From the NCBI GenBank assembly GCA_025618425.1, contig CM046842.1:26320552-26384551 (forward strand): DNA of 64,000 nucleotides, written 5' to 3'. Positions 54,500-63,744 of this stretch are shown piece by piece. The translations under genes and the position numbers were made by a program. The notes beneath the pieces are model-generated. The model was not told the origin of the DNA. It saw only the letters and a list, made by a program, of their open reading frames with translations, and made no database searches. How positions within the stretch are numbered: position 1 is the stretch's first letter; each line of letters opens with the position of its first letter. This DNA comes from Heliocidaris tuberculata (Eukaryota; Echinodermata; Echinoidea; Camarodonta; Echinometridae).

Positions 54500-54806
54500 A
54501 TACAAACCTTCTGAATTATGAATCATCGGAAGAAAAACGAAATGTAACCGTTTCTACAGACAACTTATCGTTTATATGCACATAGGCAATTCATATGATG
54601 TATCAGGCAAGTTAAATATCTGTATTTTCTCATTTTTCTGATATTCCACTTGGGGAGGGGAAAACATTTTACAGCAGTTTCAAACTGTATCTTGCTTTTT
54701 AATATGAAGGCAAAATATAAAAACAGTATATAGGCTTTGACAAAATATGGCATGCAAACGACGTTCACATAACTATCATCTACCTGCCCTAGACTGGACG
54801 TCACAT

Positions 54807-54965
54807 CAGTGGCGGATCTACATTAGAGGGGAAACCGTTCCTTGCCCCCTCTTTTGAAACCTAACTGGCATACCTTAAGTACACATTGAAAAAAAAATGC
54901 CCCCTTAATTGTGTATTTTCCTGACTCTGTGCCCCCTCTTTTACAAAATCCTGGATCCGCCCCTG
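54807..54965. mobile_element. 159-bp hAT-type MITE with perfect 8-bp TSD
   Basis: Ends CAGTGGCGGATCTACATTAG and GGATCCGCCCCTG. CGTCACAT is duplicated at 54799-54806 and 54966-54973. Sister of 26757-26911. Confidence 0.92.
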
Positions 54966-55214
54966 CGTCACATGATAGGCTTTTATCTTTCACATGTCTA
55001 CAAAACAAGTGCCTTATACATACTGTGCATTACTACCGCTAATACGATCGCAAAGAATTACATGAAATCAACCGAACGTTTGAAATGTGCAAGCATCGCA
55101 ATCATAGTGCATAACCAGACTATGACTTTTATAGGCAACACAGTGTTGTATTGAAAATTTCCTTGAGTTTATTCCTTGAGAGGTTGTGCGATCGAGCTTA
55201 CTACATCCCTCCAT

Positions 55215-55440
55215 CTGCCAATCTGTCCTGCGCCCCCCCCCTCTCTCTCTCTCTCTCAGTCTCTCTTTCGCTGTCTCTGTCTTGCATCTCGTGTGAGTAT
55301 CCCTCTGTCTCTCTCTCCACCCTTTTCTCCTCTCTTTTTCACTTTCTCTGATTTTCTGTCTCTCTTTCTCAATTCACTCCTCCCCAGTGCTATGAAAAAA
55401 AGAATGACATGTTTACATGTCAAAAAAAAAGAAAAAAAAA
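55215..55440. repeat. CT-rich microsatellite tract
   Basis: C run and (CT)n with imperfect repeats, then an A-rich stretch. Open frames across it are low-complexity. Confidence 0.85.
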
Positions 55441-55729
55441 AAAGATGTAAAACCTATGGGATAGAATCTCCCGTTGACAGGAATTCCTCATATCTAAAAA
55501 TGGACATGGATTAGTCAATAATAAATGATATAAAGCGGGGGAGGGAATGCATTGCCTATGCGCACGTGTATATGTTATTGTGTTCATGATCAATTGTGTA
55601 TCTGCATTCTAACAAAAGAATAAGGCCCATTGCCCTTTTTATGTTCTTTACGTGTTGTCAAGTAGTGGTAGTACATTACCATGATAACATAACTAGTGTA
55701 TGTGTATTACACGTAAGCTTCAACCCCCC

Positions 55730-56345
55730 CCCCTCTCTCTCTCTCCCTCTCTCTCTCTCTGCCTTTTCTTTCCCCTCTACCTGTCTCCTCCACTTCCCTA
55801 TATTCTCATATCAATCTATTTATAACTTGAAATATTCCATCAAAAGGACAGCCATAATATTATGCTAATTTAAAGACGAAGCAGCTTTATTTGACCATGT
55901 ACCATAACTGCCCTTATAACAAGTCAATACATTCATTCATTATGGTATTAAACTGAAAGTGTACATAGAATAAAGAGTGTTTGAATTATTCATGTTAAAA
56001 AAAGTTCCAAGACCCTTCACATAAATATGTATATATCTATATCATCTATTATATTTTCTCCCAATGTAGTAACTTTAACACGAAACAGAGAAAATACCTC
56101 ACAAATCATAAACATTTTAAACGCCATCGCACCAATTTACTCTTCTTCCTTATTTGCCTCTTTTTATTTGCAAAGCCCTATTCTTTTACCACTTTTTGAA
56201 ATGACTAAAGATGCCACGATTATGCCTGTAAAAAGTATACAATGTCTATGCGTGTATATTACCATATTGTGAACAGTGTGAAACAATCAGAAGAAACCCA
56301 AATTCAATGGACAATATCTCAATGACCAATTAAGATTACACTTGT
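55730..56345. repeat. Segmental duplication, copy 1
   Basis: Matches 57350-58008 block by block: a CT tract then CCCTATATTCT, GAAAGTGTA.AT, TTCACATAAATATGTAT, TTTACCACT.T.TGAAATGAC, TAAAGATGCCACGATTAT and CAATTAAGATTAC. It contains AATAAA at about 55970. Coding nature unproven; could be a duplicated 3' UTR. Confidence 0.75.
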
Positions 56346-56384
56346 CTAAGTTCACTGTTTAATTTGTTGAATGTAATGGCGATC

Positions 56385-56573
56385 AATAATGAATGAGAGA
56401 GAGAGAGAGAAAAAAATGGCATTATTGATTATATTGTATTGATTGATTGATTGTACTGATAATACTTTATATGCATGTAAATTGTACTATTTAAGCAATC
56501 GTTGAATGTTGTCAAAATCAATGGAAGAAAATAAAATTTGAATTTAAATTTGAATTTAATTTGCGCACATATA

Positions 56574-56615
<42 letters not shown>
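56385..56615. repeat. (GA)n and (TA)n microsatellites
   Basis: GAGAGAGAGAGAGA at about 56395-56409 and (TA)n at 56577-56614, with an AATTTGAATTTAAATTTGAA palindrome-like stretch at 56535-56560. Confidence 0.9.
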
Positions 56616-56617
<2 letters not shown>

Positions 56618-56674
56618 TTTTTATACATTATTAAATTATAGAATGAGAGAGAAAGTAGTACACCTGAATTTTAA

Positions 56675-57084
56675 CTCTTTCAAGACAATTGACCACATTT
56701 TGTGGTTTGGCTCAATAACTTTTGATTCAGATCTCTAAAAGATATACCAGATGCATGAGTAGAAAGAGCAAAAAATTTCTATACACAATGTTTCCATTTT
56801 TGTTGCATGACCATATTGCGTTTGATGACAGGAATTTTAAAAATGGAGAATAAGCTTCAAAATCCTTAAATTGGCAACACACTGAGAGGTTCAAAATCAC
56901 TTTTTTAAAACAAAATTGGCAATTTTTTTCAACTTTCGACTAAGTTTCTAATGATGTATATTGTTTTTAAAGACATTACATTTTGTTAGAACCATGTAGC
57001 ACTAAAAGAAAAATATTATTGTTGCCAATTTGAAGAACAAAATGTGATCAATTTACCCCTAAAATAATTCCTGTCATGAAAGGG
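56675..57084. mobile_element. TTAA-type MITE family 3, copy 2 (inverted)
   Basis: Flanked by TTAA at 56671-56674 and 57085-57088. It is the reverse complement of 14352-14759 with scattered differences (about 410 and 408 bp). It sits between the two segmental-duplication copies. Confidence 0.82.
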
Positions 57085-57094
57085 TTAACAAACT

Positions 57095-57320
57095 TTCACA
57101 CAGCCCACAACAGCCCACGAGACCGACAGCAAACGAGACCAACAATGACCTTTTTTGGAGGGTTTACTAGACCCGACGGCCCTCGAGACCAAAAGCCCAC
57201 TATATAGACCGACAGCCCACGAGCATGGCGAGACCGACATTGTCGTATCTTCCCTTACGTATTTTTGTTTTGTTTTGTTTTGTTTTGTCGGTCTCGTGGG
57301 CTGTCGGTCTACTGGGATGA
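57095..57320. repeat. GAGACCGACAGCCCAC word cluster
   Basis: GACCGACAGC(CCAC/AAAC) words recur at about 57120, 57210 and 57230, and return inverted as GTCGGTCTCGTGGGCTGTCGG at about 57287-57307, around a TTTTG microsatellite. Confidence 0.7.
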
Positions 57321-57349
57321 CCCCATGTGGACTATGAACAAGCTTCCCT

Positions 57350-58008
57350 TTCTATCTCTCTCTTTCTTTGTTCTCCCCCTTTCCCTCTGCCAAAGTCACC
57401 TTCTCATCCCTATATTCTAATTTCAATCTGTTTTGAGCTTGCGTCATTAAATGTTCAATCATAAGGAAAGACATATGATATAGTGTAAAGTTGAAGCAAC
57501 TTTATCCCATAAGTGCCTTTATAAACAAGTGATGATATTAATTTATTATGCTGGTAAACGGAAAGTGTATATTGATAAAGAATATTTGAATTATTTAAGT
57601 TTTAAGAAGATTATCTGTTGCTGTTTTCTTTTGTTCTAAGACTTTTCACATAAATATGTATTGAAATATGAACTTTTCTCTATTTATTTAACGAATTTTC
57701 AATCTATTATTTTTTCCAACGTAGTAATTGTAACACATATTAAACAGAGACAATACCTCACTAATCATGCGTATAAATGATTAAACGGCATCGCCTGCAA
57801 ATTCTTCTTCTTCCTTATTCACCTCTTTTTATTTACAAAGCTCTATTCTTTTACCACTCTCTGAAATGACTAAAGATGCCACGATTATTCATGTAAAAAG
57901 TATACGATGTCTATGCCCGTTTATTACCATATGGTGTACAGTGTGAAACAATAAAACGGAACCCCCAATTCCATGGACAACGTCTCAATAACCAATTAAG
58001 ATTACTTC
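57350..58008. repeat. Segmental duplication, copy 2
   Basis: Tandem, same orientation as 55730-56345, diverged with small indels. Confidence 0.75.
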
Positions 58009-58009
58009 A

Positions 58010-58620
58010 ATCTAGTATGTAGTATGTAGTGGTATGGTAGCTTATAATTTTCTCTTTCTTAAGATAAAAATAATATTAAGACGTCTTCTTTCACCACGTC
58101 CACCATGACTATATTTTTTGTGCAGTGGGAAGTAACAATGTTAATCTATATACACTTGAAGAAAAACTAGTACTTAAATACTGAATTACTTTTCATAACA
58201 AACTCACTTGACAGAATTCAAATATTTGAACCTTCAAAAACCTGACAAACCTAGCTGTATTTTCTAATTAGAATTCACATTATGGGCAGATTTCAATGTA
58301 ATGAATTACACTAATAAAATAATAATGATAAGTAATAAGTAATAATAAATCTGCATACATGTATTTACACTTACTATATGTATTTACATATTCAATCAAA
58401 TTTCATATTTCGTGTGAACCGGACAGAATAAGAAAAAGTAGAATAACTGTATTTTAAATTGTTAAAAATGACCCTTGATATTTACTTAAAACCATTAATA
58501 TTTCAATTATGATTATCACTGATGTCGTGTAAAATAAATGGGAAAATCTAAAGCATAACGAAATTATGTGTAAAACGTATATTAAACATAATTTTTATGT
58601 ACATATCATAAACATAATGA
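58010..58620. other. AT-rich intergenic, no gene seen
   Basis: No supported feature. AATAAT-rich low complexity near 58313-58350. Confidence 0.45.
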
Positions 58621-58626
58621 ACTTAA

Positions 58627-59113
58627 AGGGATACGCCACCAGGCCTCCGCAGGGAAAGTCAGGATTGCGTAAGCCCCATTCACTCGTACACATATTTTGT
58701 GCATCGAACACGTCCGTCAGACTACTGCAATTGCATTTCGGACTGCACGAAGCCGACCAAATCTAGCACGATACATCGAGCTCAGGCTGAGCGTACATGT
58801 TGTGCGGCGACCAGTCTGTCCAAAGTTTGCGCTCCGCGGGACAACGGCATGATCAGGTATAGATTCCCATTATATATAGAGTTACGACATGGACGTCCTA
58901 TTTTGTTGGCACCAAAATGGCGTTCGAATTCTTTCTATTTAGAACACCCAGGTGCTCATCGGAATTGAATAGAAATGTTACGTAATAGTGGACCCAAAAT
59001 GGAGTTCAAAACACGGGTTGTCGTAACTCTGCTATAAAGGGACTCTATCAGGTAACGATCACGGTGCCCTCTCGCGGAATAAAAACGTCCACAATCTAGG
59101 GTTGAGTATCCCT
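58627..59113. mobile_element. TTAA-type MITE with AGGGATAC ends
   Basis: AGGGATACGCCACC at the left and GGTTGAGTATCCCT at the right, flanked by TTAA on both sides (58623-58626 and 59114-59117). 487 bp. The open frames inside have no recognisable domain. Confidence 0.82.
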
Positions 59114-59546
59114 TTAAGTTATAGAAATACATATTTCTTGTAAAATCCAATGGATACAATTAGGAAAAAGGTAATGAAATTTAGGTTATTAAGCTAAAAC
59201 AGGCAAGTTTTAGATAGGGTAGTAAAATTACTGATTGAATTATTTGTGCGGTTTCGTGGCAACAGTTATGATGCTTCAAAGGCTTAAACATACTTGAAAA
59301 TCGTAGTATAAATTGGAGATCCCCATATTCCGAACTCATCCTGTTTCTCACAGACACAATAGGTTTTAAGAAATGAAGAGTTTGTGAGATAAAGAAGTCA
59401 GAATAGAATTCTATTTCCGTTAGTCCAACTGCGCAATGCAATTTTATTCATGATTTGTGTTAATTTAACAATATTTCATAGAGGACCACCCCAATTTACC
59501 AATGTTACTCTCTTCATTTCAGAGCATTTGATATTTTTACGCATCT

Positions 59547-59732
59547 CTATTCCAGATCGTTCCCCTGGCTGTCACTGATGTCACTACACATCGTCGTCAT
59601 TTCTCCAGTTCTTTCTACGAGATCGATGACCCTGCTCTCAAGGTCGTTACTGCCTGTCCTCATTTCTACACCTGTTTCTTGGAGATCATCGACTTTTTTC
59701 TCATTAATATCGCTACGCACCGCCGCACAGCG
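59547..59732 (-). pseudogene. Severed end of the GPCR cytoplasmic tail
   Basis: Read on the - strand: RSDINEKKVDDLQETGVEMR, then NDLESRVIDLVERTGEM and DISDSQGNDLE, then a stop. These are three diverged units of the 22-residue repeat that ends the GPCR at 60365. The 643-bp element at 59733-60375 lies between. Removing the element and one target copy keeps the frame open. Confidence 0.75.
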
Positions 59733-60375
59733 GGCCAAAGTCAAACCAAAGTGCGCCAAAATAGGAATTTGGTGATTGTGATTTTTCTAACTTTTGTCAT
59801 GTCCTGTTGGAAGTTAACTGCTGAATGAATATTTCTGAGCAATATTTCTCTTTTTAATATATTTCAAGTTTCTTATTTTTTTTCCTAAACTGAATATTGT
59901 TCCTTTTTTATACGGCATTATGTCTGACAGTCAATACTTTTCTAAATGCATGTTTTTTTACGTTTCGGAAAACGATATCCGTCTTTTGTTGCTCATTGTT
60001 ATTCCTTATTAATTGACTCCTTTAACAATGGGTTATAATCCGAAAGCTAATTGATATTAATTATTTTGTAGAAAACGTGCTAAAATGGGTTTTAAAAAAG
60101 ATTTTTTAACTTGATACGAGGAAAATATTAATATTGCTGCCGATTTCTGCTTTAAAAATTATAGATTCAAAGTTTCCAAGGTCTAAGCTTTACATTGATA
60201 CAAAATTTGGCTGCCACTTTCTCCTACTTTTAAAGCTAAAGTTAAAGCCAATTTTCTACCCCCATGTTTAAAATTTTTAAGCCATTCTCTGAAAGCTCCC
60301 TTTACAACCCAGATACGCGCAATGCCCGATGTATGTCAGATACGAATTTTGGCGCACTTTGAGTTCATTTTGGCC
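59733..60375. mobile_element. DNA transposon/MITE inserted in the GPCR tail
   Basis: GGCCAAAGTCAAACCAAAGT at the left is answered by CGCACTTTGAGTTCATTTTG plus GCC at the right (imperfect TIRs of about 30 bp, including GTGCGCCAAAAT). The flanks CACAGCG (59726-59732) and CACAGTG (60376-60382) form a 7-bp target duplication with one mismatch. No transposase frame. Confidence 0.78.
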
Positions 60376-61894
60376 CACAGTGCGCCGTCACCTCTTTGCC
60401 TGTATCTTCAAGATCGTCGACCTGTTTCCCATTGATATTGCTACGCATCGCCGCCACCTCTTTGCATGTATCTTCTAGATCGTCGACCTGTTTCCCATTG
60501 ATATCGCTACGCATCGCCGTCACCTCTTTGCATGTATCTTCTAGATCGTCGACCTGTTTCCCATTGATATCGCTACGCATCGCCGTCACCTCTTTGCATG
60601 TATCTTCTAGATCGTCGACCTGTTTCCCATTAATATCGCTACGCATCGCCGTCACCTCCTTGCCACATTCTTCGAGATCGTTGACCTTTCTGTCACCGAT
60701 GTCGCGGCTACGTGTCGCCCTCGTTTCTTCACCTCTTTCTTGCAGATCATTGACTTGGCTCTGATTAATAACGCTACTCAGCGGCTTAAGTGCTAAGCCT
60801 ACCTTTTGCTCATCTTGCTTTCTAGGAGTTGTGCCGGGAACATTTGTGGTAACAGTTTTTTTCTTAATACCTTCCAGGAAAGCAAAAAATGAATAAAGAA
60901 AAGGGTTGAGGGTGGAATTGATGGGAAGTATGAAAATTACGCTCCAGGCATACACCGACGCTGGCAGTGTTACCAGTCCACTCTGAGTAAGGATACCCAT
61001 TATGATTATTGGTAACCAGCCGGCAACGTCCGTAAATATAATAGCGGCCATTCGACGTGCGACTCTAAGTTCGCGCTTTCGAGACGATGAACTGCGAGCA
61101 GCTCGAGAACTAAGCCATACTTTGCGAAACATTATCATGTAACTGATAGTTATGAATGTACATGCCGAAAGATTGACCCCGATAAAGATAAAGATTGAGA
61201 ACCCCCAAGCTGGCTTCGGTTCAGTGACATTCATCGAGGGATGGACGCTCAAAAGTCTGGGTAACCCCTTGTTCGCGAAGTTTAAGTTGAGAGAGATTTT
61301 TTTCTCACCTGAATCAAGGTGCAATGGCAATCCAATGCAAACATCAGATAGCCCGTATAATCCAGATATGTTTGAATGCAATGCTAGTGGTACCAAAGCT
61401 GAAACGAAGGACCAAAACCAAATCAAGGTTATTAATAGATACGATTTTCTTTTGTCAATTCTGTATCTCCCAAAAGGCCTCATGATACACATCAGTCTGT
61501 CGCTTGTAATAAGAACTAAGGTTAACACTGAGGCCTCACTTGAGATAAATCCCAATACTCCAGCTACATTACACATAAAAGACTTACGCCATTGGGATGC
61601 GTGCAGGAAGTATTTGTTTCCGTAAAACAAGTCTGCTGAGTTCAGAATCACAAGGTAAATCCCCATTAACATATCGGCCATAGCTAAACTTATTATCAAA
61701 TTATTTTGCACCACTTGAGTTCGCAATGCATTGTCTCGAGAGCGGAGAACTAGCACGAAAGTGTTGCCAACGAGGGCAAACATTGCATTTATCCAACCCG
61801 CTACTCGCAGAGCTGGAATTCGGAATAAGCTTTCGCATGTGTCGAGCGGATTTGGAGGATCGGTGCTAGTGCAGTTTATGGTCTTACGTGCCAT
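60365..61894 (-). CDS. Class A GPCR of LGR/GRL101/relaxin-receptor type with repeat-built tail
   Basis: An intronless frame of 509 codons from the ATG at 61894 encodes seven transmembrane helices. TM1 is preceded by the CESLFRIPALRV juxtamembrane block typical of LGR-type receptors. TM2 carries NLIISLAMADMLMGIYLVIL, TM3 ends ITSDRLMCI (DRL in place of DRY), TM6 has FTDVAGWLPIIIMGIL and TM7 has LPINSTLNPFLYSFFAF with the NPxxY motif. Extracellular Cys in FMCNV and DVCIG can form the usual disulfide. The leucine-rich or LDLa ectodomain of the family is absent, unless upstream exons exist: an in-frame TTTGTAG acceptor-like site at about 61936 would allow one. The tail has six 22-residue repeats (DINGKQVDDLEDTCKEVTAM type). 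The stop lies in an inserted transposon. It probably signals through a G protein; the ligand is unknown. Confidence 0.85.
   Translation of the reverse strand: MARKTINCTSTDPPNPLDTCESLFRIPALRVAGWINAMFALVGNTFVLVLRSRDNALRTQVVQNNLIISLAMADMLMGIYLVILNSADLFYGNKYFLHASQWRKSFMCNVAGVLGFISSEASVLTLVLITSDRLMCIMRPFGRYRIDKRKSYLLITLIWFWSFVSALVPLALHSNISGLYGLSDVCIGLPLHLDSGEKKISLNLNFANKGLPRLLSVHPSMNVTEPKPAWGFSIFIFIGVNLSACTFITISYMIMFRKVWLSSRAARSSSSRKRELRVARRMAAIIFTDVAGWLPIIIMGILTQSGLVTLPASVYAWSVIFILPINSTLNPFLYSFFAFLEGIKKKTVTTNVPGTTPRKQDEQKVGLALKPLSSVINQSQVNDLQERGEETRATRSRDIGDRKVNDLEECGKEVTAMRSDINGKQVDDLEDTCKEVTAMRSDINGKQVDDLEDTCKEVTAMRSDINGKQVDDLEDTCKEVAAMRSNINGKQVDDLEDTGKEVTAHCGPK
60384..60780 (-). repeat. 66-bp tandem repeat in the GPCR tail
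   Basis: Six units of 66 bp; the three central ones are almost identical and the outer ones are diverged. In protein each unit has hydrophobic spacing (I..K.VDDLEDT.KEV) compatible with a coiled coil. Recent expansion or homogenisation is inferred. Confidence 0.9.
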
Positions 61895-61954
61895 CACTAG
61901 ACAGCACAGTCGTTGGTCTGACGTAGCTCTACAAAGGAGAGTAAAAAAAGAAAG

Positions 61955-62063
61955 GCCAAAAAAAAAAAAAAAAAAAAAAGCCCAAAGTTTTGACTTCTGT
62001 TGTATTAAACTATTTTGTGCATTATAATCGATATAATCGGGGGAGGGGGGGGGGGGGGGGGGT
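61955..62063. repeat. A run and G run upstream of the GPCR
   Basis: About 20 A at 61960-61979 and about 19 G at 62046-62062. Confidence 0.9.
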
Positions 62064-62249
62064 GTTTCGCAAAGAGTTAAGTTTGACTTAAAGTGCCAAT
62101 GCGCATACGGTAATACGTAATCTCATTGGTAGATTACCCAATAGCACGCATCCCCTGAGCATGATCTGACCAATGCGGTGATGTGTCATATACCGCACGC
62201 AACTAGGAATTAAGTGCGACTTTAAGTCAATCTTAACTCTTTGTGAAAC
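62064..62249. mobile_element. Foldback MITE with GTTTCGCAAAGAGTTAAG ends
   Basis: GTTTCGCAAAGAGTTAAGTT is answered by CTTAACTCTTTGTGAAAC. Both arms extend through GACTTAAAGT/ACTTTAAGTC. About 186 bp. Confidence 0.85.
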
Positions 62250-62315
62250 CCCCTCCCCCCGGCATTATTTTTGTCAGTTATTTGTACTTTGTGATGTCCA
62301 ATCATGTAGTCTGGG

Positions 62316-62940
62316 AGTCTGTCCCGAAATAGTCACCCCATTTTACATATGAGATTTGACGCCTTAAAGTTACCTAGACTATCCATGTCATTCATAAAAA
62401 GTTTGTCAGCTCGAACGAAGCCGCCGGGTTTGGCCCCCAAGGCCCCCCAAAGGGGGCCCAAAGTCGGGTGGATTTCAACCCATCTAACATCTGCGCCAAA
62501 CTTTATCAGAATGAAGGTATAAAACTATACATTACTAAAACACCAAAACTTACAAATTTTCCGTCGGCATGGGTTTTTATATTTTTGTAATGTACACTCA
62601 TAACTCTTCCTTCTGACAAAATTTGGTCCATGAGCCTTAAGGGGAAAAATTTGCCCCAATTTTTAGGGGCGGTGTGACAACCCATCCCGACGGAAAATTT
62701 TGTCAGTTTTGGTGGTTTGGTAATGTATACTCATACACCTTCCTTCTGACAAAGTTTGGCGCATATGTTAGATGGGTTGAAATTGAACCGACTTTGGAGC
62801 CCCTTTTGGGGGCTCTGGGGGCCAAACCCTGCGGCTTCGTTCGAGCTGACAAGCTTTTTGTGAATGACATGGATGGTCTAAGTAAATTTAAGGGGTCAAA
62901 TCTCATAATGTAAAATGGGGTGATTATTTCGGGACAGATT
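62316..62940. mobile_element. Long foldback element with roughly 250-bp arms
   Basis: The left arm starts CTGTCCCGAAATAGTCACCC and the right arm ends GGGGTGATTATTTCGGGACAG. The arms also share GTTTGTCAGCTCGAACGAAG, AGCCCCCAAAG-type text and TCAACCCATCTAACAT. They face each other around a short centre near 62600-62660. Non-coding. Confidence 0.85.
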
Positions 62941-62944
62941 CCTG

Positions 62945-63160
62945 GCCTAATGTTTCATCCTACTGACAAGGTTTGGTGCATAGAGGATATGGGCTGAAAT
63001 AGACCCGACTTTGGGGTCTCTTTTTGTGCTCTTGGGGCTATACCCGAAGGCTGCCTTCAGGTTGACAACGTTTCTGTTAATGACTTAGAGGGTCTAAGTC
63101 ACTTTAAGGGGTCAAATCATATTGGGTAAAATTGGGTGACTATTTCGGGACAGGCTCCTG
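62945..63160. repeat. Third copy of the foldback arm
   Basis: GACCCGACTTTGGGGTCTC, CTTAGAGGGTCTAAGTCACTTTAAG and GGGTGACTATTTCGGGACAG repeat the right arm in the same orientation with more divergence. Confidence 0.75.
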
Positions 63161-63164
63161 CCTA

Positions 63165-63740
63165 ATAGTTATAATACAGGGTGATAAATATCTACATATT
63201 GCATTAGAAAATAACTTAGTTACAACCATTTTTTCGCCATATACTGTGGCGGGCCTCATGAGTTCGTCTCGCAGGCTGCAAGTGGCCCATGGGCCACTTT
63301 TCAAGAACAGGGGATCTAGCATATGGATGAAACACTACTGAAAACATTTTTGATCTACTTTCTTCCCGTTCAAATTTATGAGATTTTTTTTTTTTTTTAC
63401 AATATAACTATTTTTTATCCTAGATGAGGTCGGTAGATAAACCGGAAGAATTCGAAATTGATGCCCTTTACAAAATGCTGCATTTATTTTCAAAGGACAT
63501 GAACAGAAAAGACATCTTTATAAAACTATTTCACGGTTTTACTTACATAGTTTGCAGAGATGTCATGTCAGCTAGTGCATTTGGTTGAATAAGACTTAGC
63601 TTCATATCTAAAAGAAATCTAGAAAACGATTACAGAGAATAATCTTTGGGTGAGTCTTTTGAAATGATGATGTGGGTGTGGGTGTGGGTGTTTGTGTGAG
63701 TGTGTCTTTTCGTGAAAGATACGAATTCATTTAATAGGCT
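63165..63740. other. No gene seen
   Basis: T run at 63387-63400 and GTGTGGGTGT microsatellite at about 63672-63705. No supported coding exon. Confidence 0.4.
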
Positions 63741-63744
63741 ACAA

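Noticed and set aside
58566..59159. Open frames on both strands
   Set aside because: They fall inside a TTAA-flanked MITE and show no domain.
60396..60764. 122-codon + strand frame of Ser/Arg-rich repeats
   Set aside because: Antisense reading of the GPCR tail's 66-bp repeats.
61152..61625. 157-codon open frame on the + strand
   Set aside because: Antisense shadow of the GPCR transmembrane region.
62674..62913. 79-codon open frame and its antisense partner
   Set aside because: They lie within the foldback arm and mirror each other; no protein family recognised.
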